A stretch of DNA of 64,000 nucleotides from Paraglaciecola sp. 20A4 (GTDB taxonomy: Bacteria > Pseudomonadota > Gammaproteobacteria > Enterobacterales > Alteromonadaceae), in assembly GCF_011378905.1 (NCBI RefSeq), contig NZ_WTPY01000003.1, forward strand, positions 248,001-312,000, given 5' to 3'. Positions 36,816 to 43,977 of this stretch are shown here, piece by piece (within the stretch, counting starts at the first letter, position 1; every line of letters begins with the position of its first letter). A program made the translations under genes and the position numbers. The notes below the pieces were generated by a model. It saw only the letters and a list, made by a program, of their open reading frames with translations, had not been told where the DNA came from and ran no database searches.

Positions 36816-37462
36816 TGGCAAAGACTCCTTCCTTTAAGCTAACCAAGGCACACGTGCCTTGGTTAAAACTTGGCATTCATTTAGGGGCATTGTTGCCCTT
36901 ACTAATAACGTATTATCAAGCTTTTAATGACCAATTAGGCGGCGATCCCGTCACCGCACTTATACATTTTACTGGTCTAGGTGCGTTTAAGTTGCTGTTG
37001 CTGTCATTACTTATCACCCCCCTTGCGCGACAATTTAAGCAAGGCTTACTTATCAATGTTCGCAGATTACTTGGGCTGTATAGTTTCAGTTATGCATTTG
37101 CTCATCTGGCAAGTTACGTATTATTCGATTTACAACTCGACTGGTCGCTTTTACTGAGCGAAATAGTCAAACGCCCTTATATAACGGTAGGCTTTGTCGC
37201 CTGGATAATTTTGTTTTGTCTCACTTTAACATCAAACAAAAAAGCTCAGCGCAATTTAGGCCAACGTTGGCAAAAACTACATAATTGGGTTTATCTAGCG
37301 GTGGGGCTTGTGGCTCTTCACTTCTTATGGTCAGTTAAGTCAGATGTAATAGAACCGCTTATCTATATACTCTTAACCTTATCACTGCTGCTTTACAGAC
37401 GAGGTAAGTTAAAACGTTGGGTAAAAAATCGAATAAATAATACGCAAATAAGCAAAAAATAA
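36815..37462 (+). CDS. msrQ: Haem-binding membrane subunit MsrQ
   Basis: A 215-residue ferric-reductase-like membrane protein, the electron donor of MsrP. About six spans are predicted. Haem-ligand His residues are visible in AHLASYVLF, KLHNWVYL and LVALHFLW, and the GLYSFSYAFAHL stretch is typical. It brings electrons from the respiratory chain or cytosolic flavin reductase to MsrP in the periplasm. It is translationally coupled to msrP and followed by the SOS gene at 37530. Confidence 0.93.
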   Translation: MAKTPSFKLTKAHVPWLKLGIHLGALLPLLITYYQAFNDQLGGDPVTALIHFTGLGAFKLLLLSLLITPLARQFKQGLLINVRRLLGLYSFSYAFAHLASYVLFDLQLDWSLLLSEIVKRPYITVGFVAWIILFCLTLTSNKKAQRNLGQRWQKLHNWVYLAVGLVALHFLWSVKSDVIEPLIYILLTLSLLLYRRGKLKRWVKNRINNTQISKK

Positions 37463-37503
37463 CTTGCATGTGTTTTTATACAGTACTATTGTATTTGCAA
37501 CCA

Positions 37504-37519
37504 CTGTATAAACAAACAG
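37504..37519. promoter_or_regulatory. LexA (SOS) box of the sulA-like gene
   Basis: CTGTATAAACAAACAG matches the consensus CTG-N10-CAG with an AT-rich centre. It ends 10 nt before the ATG at 37530. Confidence 0.75.
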
Positions 37520-37529
37520 GTAAAAGCAA

Positions 37530-37913
37530 ATGGCCAGCGTACATGCAATATCAAACCCTAAAATTAGCCACTTCGACAGTGTTTCAGTTTTTAATCAAAA
37601 ACGCTTACAAACAATTCTTAGGGGCGAAAGTAAAACAAAATGGTCGTATCTTATTGCAGATAATATTGCGTTTACTCACCCTAACACGCGCTGCATTAAG
37701 CTAAAAAAACCCACTCAGGCGCAAATGGCTATTTGGTTAGAGAAACTTATTACCGCTGAACAATGTGCCAATATTTACGTTGAGCAATTACACCTAGACG
37801 AAATGAATCAAATACGTCTCACTCAACTATGTGCTATTCACAACGTAAATGTGGTTAATTTAATGACGCAAAATCAAGCTAGCGTGATAAAAGGTCCATG
37901 GCTAAACAACTGA
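37530..37913 (+). CDS. sulA: SulA-like SOS cell-division inhibitor
   Basis: A 127-residue protein resembling SulA: the block SKTKWSYLIADNIAFTHP with the downstream LKKPTQAQMAIWLEKLITAEQCANIYVEQL corresponds to the SulA core (SRWQLWL-x-P and the region that binds FtsZ), but the N-terminus is shorter than in E. coli (169 aa). A LexA box lies 10 nt upstream, which strongly supports SOS control. The protein should stop division by binding FtsZ during DNA damage. Resemblance is modest; the operator is what makes the call convincing. Confidence 0.78.
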   Translation: MASVHAISNPKISHFDSVSVFNQKRLQTILRGESKTKWSYLIADNIAFTHPNTRCIKLKKPTQAQMAIWLEKLITAEQCANIYVEQLHLDEMNQIRLTQLCAIHNVNVVNLMTQNQASVIKGPWLNN

Positions 37914-38086
37914 GTATGTTTACTGAACAATACGGATGTGTGCATTAATACATAAAGGCAAACAATTATGCTTAGCTTAGCGCTGAACAATAGCGTTATC
38001 TCCATTGTCAAAAGTGTATAATCTATTTATTGATCTTGTAACGATATGGAGGAAATGGCGATATTTTTTGCTGTTAACTAGAATAA

Positions 38087-38563
38087 ATGAATGATCCTTT
38101 ATGCTTTTGTAATAGCGGCCGCACCTTTGAGCTGTGTTGCAAACCTTATATACACAATGTTAGCTGTCCTGAGACACCTGAACAGCTTATGCGCTCACGT
38201 TTTAGCGCATATGCCACAAAGAACTTCCAGTACATTTTAGATACCTACACTATCACCCAGCGCAAAAATTTGACCTTGCAAGTATTATCTCAAGGCGGTG
38301 ACGACAGCCATTGGCTTCGTTTAGATGTATTAGACACGTTTACAGACAATCGCACTCAGGCAGGTGAAGTTGAATTTGTTGCCTATTACCGGCAAAACAA
38401 CGTAATTTACCAGATGCACGAGCGTTCGAAGTTTTTCCGTGAAGAAGATCAATGGCGGTATGACTCAGGAGTATTATTTGAAGACGGTGGCGTGTACAAA
38501 CCCCAACGCAATGATAGTTGTTTATGTGGCAGTGGAAAAAAATTTAAAAAGTGCTGCATATAA
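38087..38563 (+). CDS. YchJ-family SEC-C motif protein (UPF0225)
   Basis: A 158-residue YchJ-family protein. It has two SEC-C zinc motifs: CFCNSGRTFELCC (residues 5-17) at the N-terminus and CLCGSGKKFKKCC (about 146-158) at the very end, with the core PEQLMRSRFSAYA (about 28-40) between them. Function is unknown; the motifs bind zinc as in SecA. It stands alone between the sulA-like gene and a minus-strand gene. Confidence 0.9.
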   Translation: MNDPLCFCNSGRTFELCCKPYIHNVSCPETPEQLMRSRFSAYATKNFQYILDTYTITQRKNLTLQVLSQGGDDSHWLRLDVLDTFTDNRTQAGEVEFVAYYRQNNVIYQMHERSKFFREEDQWRYDSGVLFEDGGVYKPQRNDSCLCGSGKKFKKCCI

Positions 38564-38664
38564 ACGTCAGTTGACTACCACTTATAAGTAACTAAACAAA
38601 GCGTGTGACAAAGATAGATAAGTTCTGGCCTTTTTAAGCGCTATTTTCTGTTAATTATTTATAC

Positions 38665-38916
38665 TTATTTATCGTTGTCTTTAAGCCACTCGTTTAACAG
38701 CTTTATTTGCCCACACTTATAGGCTGCATAGGTTATGCGTAACGCATTAGACAATAATTCACTGTCAGACCAACCTGTTTTCGCAGATAGTTCTTTGTAG
38801 CTCTCCATACCTTGAGGGGTTACATAACCACGAACTTGTTGTTTTCCTAATTCTTTTTGACGCTCTCTAAATCTGCGTTGCTTCTGAGCATTGGCAACCA
38901 TTTTGGGATTTTTCAT
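38665..38916 (-). CDS. Small basic protein, possible ribbon-helix-helix type
   Basis: An 83-residue protein with a very basic N-terminus (AQKQRRFRERQKELGKQQ, residues 10-27) followed by RGYVTPQGMESYKEL-SAKTGWSDSELLSNAL, a strand-helix-helix order like small DNA-binding regulators. I do not recognise the family with confidence. It lies between a YchJ-family gene and fabA, transcribed toward the former. Coding potential is fair: length, start and composition are normal and no larger frame competes on the other strand. Confidence 0.55.
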   Translation of the reverse strand: MKNPKMVANAQKQRRFRERQKELGKQQVRGYVTPQGMESYKELSAKTGWSDSELLSNALRITYAAYKCGQIKLLNEWLKDNDK

Positions 38917-39007
38917 TACAATGTCATTATTAAGGTTAAAATGATGATAAATTCGCTGATATCATCCATTACTATGGCAGAGATGTAAAATAATTAACTG
39001 CTCAGAG

Positions 39008-39036
39008 TTGTTTAGCTTACAAGTGTTCGCTAAATT
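39008..39036 (+). promoter_or_regulatory. fabA promoter
   Basis: TTGTTT (39008-39013) and TAAATT (39031-39036) are spaced by 17 bp, with the FabR-type palindrome filling the spacer and both boxes. Confidence 0.5.
39011..39034. promoter_or_regulatory. FabR-type operator upstream of fabA
   Basis: A 24-bp palindrome with arms TTTAGC-N2-ACA and TGT-N2-GCTAAA. It has the half-sites of the E. coli fabA FabR site (AGCGTACA and TGTTAGCT type). It overlaps a promoter-like pair and lies about 35 bp before the ATG. Confidence 0.65.
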
Positions 39037-39068
39037 ACGTCCTTTAAAAATATTAGACTCGGAATACT

Positions 39069-39587
39069 ATGACAATGAATCAAGGCAGTTTTACAAAAGA
39101 AGAATTATTAGCCTGCAGTCGAGGTGAGTTATTTGGTCCTGGTAATAGCCAGCTACCTGCACCAAACATGTTAATGATGGATCGTATTATTAATATCTCT
39201 GAGGAAGAAGGAGAGCATGGAAAAGGCGTTATCATTGCCGAATTAGATATTTCGCCAGACTTATGGTTTTTCGATTGTCATTTCCCTGGCGATCCCGTGA
39301 TGCCAGGCTGCTTAGGCCTAGATGCAATGTGGCAGTTAGTTGGCTTCTTCTTAGGTTGGTGTGGCGGACCAGGAAAAGGCCGTGCTTTGGGTGTGGGTGA
39401 AGTTAAGTTTTCAGGTCAAATACTTCCCTCAGCTAAGAAAGTCACTTACCGTATCGATATGAAACGTGTGATTAAGCGTAAATTGTATATGGGAATTGGC
39501 GACGGTGAAGTGTCTGTTGATGGCCGCGTAATCTATCAAGCTAAAAATCTTAAAGTGGGCTTGTTTCAAGATACGAGCACTTTCTAA
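39069..39587 (+). CDS. fabA: Beta-hydroxydecanoyl-ACP dehydratase/isomerase FabA
   Basis: A 172-residue FabA. Catalytic His71 ([11 protein letters not shown]) and Asp85 (GLDAMWQL) are in place. It dehydrates 3-hydroxydecanoyl-ACP and isomerises the product, the step committing carbon to unsaturated fatty acids in the anaerobic-type pathway. The FabR-like operator immediately upstream fits regulation by the fatty-acid saturation state. It converges on rmf, as fabA and rmf are neighbours in E. coli. GGAA precedes the ATG. Confidence 0.96.
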   Translation: MTMNQGSFTKEELLACSRGELFGPGNSQLPAPNMLMMDRIINISEEEGEHGKGVIIAELDISPDLWFFDCHFPGDPVMPGCLGLDAMWQLVGFFLGWCGGPGKGRALGVGEVKFSGQILPSAKKVTYRIDMKRVIKRKLYMGIGDGEVSVDGRVIYQAKNLKVGLFQDTSTF

Positions 39588-39637
39588 GCAAAGTCTAAGC
39601 AAAAACAGTAACCGCAAATTTTTGCTGTAAAAAACAA

Positions 39638-39653
39638 AGCCCCGTAAGGGGCT
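39638..39653 (-). terminator. Terminator of rmf
   Basis: AGCCCC-GTAA-GGGGCT hairpin; on the minus strand it is followed by TTGTTTTTTAC, so it terminates rmf. It may also stop fabA transcripts, without a clear U-run. Confidence 0.7.
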
Positions 39654-39661
39654 ACATTTAA

Positions 39662-39835
39662 CTAGAATTTAAGACCGACGCTTCGGTCTCCCATGGCTTC
39701 TCGCCACCCTCCTAACCATTCTGAACGAGCCGTCGTGGCTTGAAATGGACAGTTTTCTTTAGATCTACCGGAAATGCCTGCGTGGTATCCCTTTGAATGC
39801 GCTCTGGAAAGTTTATCTCTCTTTTGTCTCTTCAT
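39662..39835 (-). CDS. rmf: Ribosome modulation factor
   Basis: A 57-residue protein, very close to E. coli RMF: it begins MKRQKRDKLSRAHSKGYHAG, continues ISGRSKENCPFQ and then carries RSEWLGGWREAMGDR. RMF dimerises 70S ribosomes into inactive 100S particles in stationary phase. It is too short for a usual length cut-off. The convergent neighbour fabA is the same as in E. coli. The 5' leader contains a perfect hairpin (39870-39888). Confidence 0.95.
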   Translation of the reverse strand: MKRQKRDKLSRAHSKGYHAGISGRSKENCPFQATTARSEWLGGWREAMGDRSVGLKF

Positions 39836-39869
39836 TTCATCGAGTTTCCTATTTTTACGTAGCGATAAC

Positions 39870-39888
39870 CGTGCTTAAATTAAGCACG
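39870..39888 (-). promoter_or_regulatory. Hairpin in the rmf leader
   Basis: Perfect 8-bp inverted repeat CGTGCTTA-N3-TAAGCACG, 35-53 nt before the rmf start. It could be an operator or a 5' stem-loop in the mRNA. Confidence 0.5.
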
Positions 39889-39894
39889 TGTATA

Positions 39895-39923
39895 GAGATA
39901 GTAGATCAGGCATATTGGTTCAA
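39895..39923 (-). promoter_or_regulatory. Candidate rmf promoter
   Basis: On the minus strand, TTGAAC (39923-39918) and TATCTC (39900-39895) are spaced by 17 bp. The predicted start lies close to the edge of the leader hairpin. The -10 match is modest. Confidence 0.35.
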
Positions 39924-40056
39924 TAGCGTTTGGCTAATATAATCAGAAAATAGCGACAGGACATTGATTTAATTAATATAAATTTAATAAACTCAATTCG
40001 AATATTAGACAGATTATTTATTGTATTTAGTAATAAAAAACTAAACATCCACAAAA

Positions 40057-40077
40057 AAGCCCGCTAAATGCGGGCTT
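40057..40077 (-). terminator. Terminator after the DUF3466 gene
   Basis: AAGCCCGC-N5-GCGGGCTT stem, followed on the minus strand by TTTT. It lies 17 nt after the DUF3466 stop. Confidence 0.8.
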
Positions 40078-40093
40078 CAGGAGTCAGTTTTTT

Positions 40094-41803
40094 TTACGAC
40101 AACTTTATACGTCTGCGTATTGCTATTACCATTAGGCCGAACAGTGAGATAAGACCAAAACCCGCTCCTTGACGGTCAGTGTCATTGTCGCTTTTGTCGT
40201 CACCAGGTTCTGTCACATCACAGTCCTCGATAAAGCCTCCCGCAATTGGCTCTAAGCGAACACTGATAATTCTATCAACTATGACTTCATCACCGTTGCT
40301 GTCTAGCACCACATCACCAAAAATATTTTTAGACTGTGTGCGCACTAGAGCTGAAGCTGCAATCACACCGTCATTATTGATGCCTGTGGCATTCACTAAC
40401 GTATAAGGTGAATTACATTGAATTAAATCATTCATGTTGATAAATTCAGACGAATTGCTATCAAATCGAAAGGCGTGGCTTCTTCTGGCCGATACACCTG
40501 CTTCTATCTCGCCTTTACCTACCACTATGCCAGCATCGTTGATGGCATTGGCAAAGCTCGATGAGCCCAAGAAAAAATCTTCTGGGAAAACGGTTTCATC
40601 AGTATTTATATCATGTATAAAAAATTTGCTACGCGAGATTCCATTAACCTGCTTAACCGCTGAACCAACCACTAAACCACTATTATTAATGTCCGTTGCG
40701 GTACTTGATGTATAGGTTTGGTCATCCGTAATCTCAGTGACTGTATCGCCTTCATAAATAGCAGCAAAGGTACGAATAAAATTAGTATCGCGATATTGAC
40801 CTGAGGATTCACCTACGGCTACACCGTTATCATTGATCGCTAAAGCTTTGCTTTCATAACCATTGGTGTCGTCTTCTTCAGGGGTATAAGCCAAGCCTAG
40901 CTCTTTCGTGCTAATGATCTGCCCTTGATTATCCAACTGCCAAATAGTACCTCGGCGCTGAAAGTTGAACTTTAACGATTTCTCACCACTAGCAGATGCA
41001 GAACTTAAGTTAATTCGACGTAGGCAGACTTCCGCTGGCTCGTCTCCACGGACATCTTCATCATTACAATTATCAACTGAAGTCTGCAGTGTAGAACCGT
41101 CTAAAAGTGTAGTCGTACTGTAGCCAACAACCTGATTACTGTTGTTTACGTCATAGGCTACACTCAGGCCCCCTGCCGTATCATCAATGGGAGGCAATTC
41201 AATGGTTGTATTATTCACTGTGGCAAATGCACGGCTGTAAAAATCATTCACTACATAGGTAATATCAGTACCTGATTCTAAGGTGTAATCTAAGGTGTAA
41301 AATACGTCGAAACTGCTACCTACCGTCGTACCCGAGTCATTTATTCCTCGCACAAGTGTATCGTTGCTAAAGGTATACTCGTTTGTGTTTGCATCAAGTA
41401 CATCAAAGCCAGGGATTAAAGCGCTGTTATTGTCTGATTCAACATAAGCATGGCGATTAGCAATTTGTTGAATGGTTAGACCTTCACTGTTGGCATCAGC
41501 CGTCAGTAATCCATATAGAAATGTATAATCAGCGTCGTTATAGTTACCTATTTTCGCTGCTTCAATATCAGTCAAGTTATCAATAAGCGTTTGCGACTCG
41601 AAATTTAGTAACGATGCATCAATAGGTGGATTAAACGGTATTGAAACATTAATAGCGATTTGCCCACTGGCGTTGATATCACTTGGGAAGGTATTCAAGC
41701 CTACGTTATTTGTTTCGAGCTCAACCACATTGTATTGCGCGGCATTAGCCAAGGATATCGTCAATGCAGAAAATGCGAATGCTGCCAATCTAGTTTTATT
41801 CAT
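40094..41803 (-). CDS. DUF3466 family exported protein with C-terminal anchor
   Basis: A 569-residue exported protein with a signal peptide (MNKTRLAAFAFSALTISLANA, cleaved about residue 21) and several repeats of the pattern INxxGxVVG (for example NNSGLVVGSA, NDNGVAVGES, NDAGIVVGKG), recalling HAF-type beta-propeller repeats. The C-terminus has an acidic stretch, then a Gly-rich hydrophobic span (GAGFGLISLFGLMVIA) and a basic tail (IRRRIKLS), a sorting-signal layout like GlyGly-CTERM proteins. Role unknown. It precedes uup in Alteromonadales and has its own terminator. Confidence 0.78.
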   Translation of the reverse strand: MNKTRLAAFAFSALTISLANAAQYNVVELETNNVGLNTFPSDINASGQIAINVSIPFNPPIDASLLNFESQTLIDNLTDIEAAKIGNYNDADYTFLYGLLTADANSEGLTIQQIANRHAYVESDNNSALIPGFDVLDANTNEYTFSNDTLVRGINDSGTTVGSSFDVFYTLDYTLESGTDITYVVNDFYSRAFATVNNTTIELPPIDDTAGGLSVAYDVNNSNQVVGYSTTTLLDGSTLQTSVDNCNDEDVRGDEPAEVCLRRINLSSASASGEKSLKFNFQRRGTIWQLDNQGQIISTKELGLAYTPEEDDTNGYESKALAINDNGVAVGESSGQYRDTNFIRTFAAIYEGDTVTEITDDQTYTSSTATDINNSGLVVGSAVKQVNGISRSKFFIHDINTDETVFPEDFFLGSSSFANAINDAGIVVGKGEIEAGVSARRSHAFRFDSNSSEFINMNDLIQCNSPYTLVNATGINNDGVIAASALVRTQSKNIFGDVVLDSNGDEVIVDRIISVRLEPIAGGFIEDCDVTEPGDDKSDNDTDRQGAGFGLISLFGLMVIAIRRRIKLS

Positions 41804-41833
41804 TTAAAATCCTGATTTCTTTTATATGTTATT

Positions 41834-43744
41834 TTATTCAGTTAAAGCTTCGAGCTCATCCCAACGCGCATAAGCCTCGGTCAAGCTGCTTTCAGCATCA
41901 GCAAGTTGGGCTAGTATCTTGGATGTAGCGTCGTTATCTTTCTTGAAAAAATCCCCATCGCTTATTTGCGATTGTAATTGCGCGATTTCTTTTTCTAATT
42001 TATCGATTGAAAGAGGCAGTTTTTCGAGTTCAAGTTGCTGCTTATACGATAATTTTTTACTCGGCTTACTTTGAGGCTTGGTCTTAGGACTATCACTTTG
42101 TTTAGAAGTTTCAGTTTTGTTTTTATTTGCTTGTTTTGATACCGCGTTTGCAGCATACCATTGATAAATATCGGCATAGCCACCGACAAACTCTTTAATT
42201 TTACCTTGGCCTTCAAAAAACAGGCTTGAAGTCACAACGTTGTCGACAAATTCTCTATCATGGCTAACCAAGATAAGCGTACCTTTATAATTACCGAGTA
42301 TATCTTCTAGTAACTCTAAGGTTTCTACATCGAGATCATTGGTTGGCTCATCGAGAATAAGTAAGTTGTTTGGCTTAAGCATTAATTTGGCTAATAACAA
42401 ACGGTTCTTTTCGCCGCCCGATAATGAACTCACAGGCACATTCACTCGCTCTGGTGTAAACAAGTAGTCCTGTAAATAGCTAATAACGTGCTTGCTGCTG
42501 CCGTTTATCTCTACTTCACGCTTACCATCAGCAATGGCGTCAATCACTTTGAGCGACACGTCAAGTTGCGAGCGATGCTGATCGAAATAGGCTAATTCTA
42601 TTTTGGTACCGCAACGCACCGTGCCTGACGTTGGCTCTAGTTGTTCTAGCAATAGTTTTATCAGCGTACTCTTACCGCAACCATTAGGGCCGATAAGGGC
42701 AATTTTATCGCCGCGGAAGATGGTGAAGTCTAAGTGGTCGACAATATTTTTATCGTCGATTTGATAGCTAAGGTTTTCAGCTTCAAAGATAATCTTGCCT
42801 GAGTTTTGTCCTTGGCCAAGTGTGACAACAGCACGACCTGTTACATCACGTCGTTCACTGCGTTCATTACGTAATGCTTTCAATGCACGAACGCGCCCTT
42901 CGTTACGTGTGCGACGAGCCTTAACACCTTGTCTTATCCAGGCTTCTTCTTGACTCAATTTTTTGTCGAACAAGGCGTTTTGCGTTTCTTCAACTTCTAA
43001 GTCATGGGCCTTTTTATCCAAATACTCTTGATAGTTACCAGGATAACTAACCAGTTGTCCACGGTCTAAATCAACAATACGTGTGGCAACGTTACGTATA
43101 AAGGCCCTATCATGGCTGACAAAAACCACTGCGCCTTGATAATCAAGGACCGTGTTTTCCAACCATTTGATCATACTAATATCTAAGTGGTTAGTAGGCT
43201 CATCTAATAATAAAATATCAGGCTGATTAGCAAGTGCTCTTGCAAGTGCCGCTTTACGGCGCCAGCCGCCTGAAAGCGAAGACAACTGTTGATCTGGGTC
43301 AAGTTTGAGCTGGGTTAACACCTGCATTATTTTTTGTTCAAACTGCCAGGCGTTATGATGATCAAGTTGTTGCTGCAACTTTTCGAGCTTGTCCATCTGT
43401 GCTTCGCTGTAATCGGTAGCAATAACATGAGTCTGATGGAAATACGCTTTCAGGATCTCCCCTACCTCAGCCATGCCTTCGGCTACATAATCAAACAAAC
43501 TGCAATCTACACTTTGCGGTGGATCCTGCGGTAAACGTGAAATTTTAACTTGATTGCCGACTAATCTCTGGCCATCGTCTAGTTTCAATTCTCCAGCAAT
43601 AATTTTTAATAATGTGGACTTACCGCAACCGTTTCGGCCAACAAGACACACACGTTCACCTGGATGGATTACTAATTCCACACCACTTAATAAAGGTGGG
43701 TGACCGAAAATAATACTGGCATTTTTAAGTTGTAATAAACTCAA
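41834..43744 (-). CDS. uup: ABC-F family ATPase Uup
   Basis: A 636-residue soluble twin-ATPase of the ABC-F family. Walker A motifs GRNGCGKSTLLKI (about residues 36-48) and GPNGCGKSTLIKL (about 353-365), and signatures LSGGWRRKAAL and LSGGEKNRLLLAK, are complete. A basic linker and a C-terminal coiled coil (about 565-635, LELEKLPLSIDKLEKEIAQLQ region) match Uup, which acts on ribosomes and affects transposon excision. Its start overlaps the glutaredoxin-like gene by 4 nt, so it belongs to a coupled operon with rlmKL. Confidence 0.93.
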   Translation of the reverse strand: MSLLQLKNASIIFGHPPLLSGVELVIHPGERVCLVGRNGCGKSTLLKIIAGELKLDDGQRLVGNQVKISRLPQDPPQSVDCSLFDYVAEGMAEVGEILKAYFHQTHVIATDYSEAQMDKLEKLQQQLDHHNAWQFEQKIMQVLTQLKLDPDQQLSSLSGGWRRKAALARALANQPDILLLDEPTNHLDISMIKWLENTVLDYQGAVVFVSHDRAFIRNVATRIVDLDRGQLVSYPGNYQEYLDKKAHDLEVEETQNALFDKKLSQEEAWIRQGVKARRTRNEGRVRALKALRNERSERRDVTGRAVVTLGQGQNSGKIIFEAENLSYQIDDKNIVDHLDFTIFRGDKIALIGPNGCGKSTLIKLLLEQLEPTSGTVRCGTKIELAYFDQHRSQLDVSLKVIDAIADGKREVEINGSSKHVISYLQDYLFTPERVNVPVSSLSGGEKNRLLLAKLMLKPNNLLILDEPTNDLDVETLELLEDILGNYKGTLILVSHDREFVDNVVTSSLFFEGQGKIKEFVGGYADIYQWYAANAVSKQANKNKTETSKQSDSPKTKPQSKPSKKLSYKQQLELEKLPLSIDKLEKEIAQLQSQISDGDFFKKDNDATSKILAQLADAESSLTEAYARWDELEALTE

Positions 43745-43977
43745 GACAAAAACTCTCTTAATTGTTGTTCATTGAAAGGCCACTCGAGCTCAAGCTCTGT
43801 GTCTAACCTTTTCAGTACTGGGATACGTGCACCGTATAAATGATATAACTCTGTAGACGCTCTAACATCAACCTTGTTATAAGATGCGTCTGGTGCCGCG
43901 TAATTTAAAATAACTTCTGCTTCATCACACAGGCAGCAATCTTTGCCGGAGTATAACAAGATGGTTACATTAGACAT
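43741..43977 (-). CDS. Glutaredoxin-like protein (DUF836 type)
   Basis: A 78-residue thioredoxin-fold protein with a CCLC motif (GKDCCLCDEAE, about residues 11-21) and the cis-Pro region ARIPVLKRL, typical of the small glutaredoxin-like DUF836 family. The Cys pair may reduce disulfides. It overlaps rlmKL by 8 nt upstream and uup by 4 nt downstream, so it is translated within one operon. A role in ribosome or rRNA maintenance is inferred from that context only. Confidence 0.85.
   Translation of the reverse strand: MSNVTILLYSGKDCCLCDEAEVILNYAAPDASYNKVDVRASTELYHLYGARIPVLKRLDTELELEWPFNEQQLREFLS

Noticed and set aside
37468-37704. 78-residue frame before the sulA-like gene
   Set aside because: It overlaps the sulA-like gene in another frame and contains the LexA box; the 37530 frame has the family resemblance.
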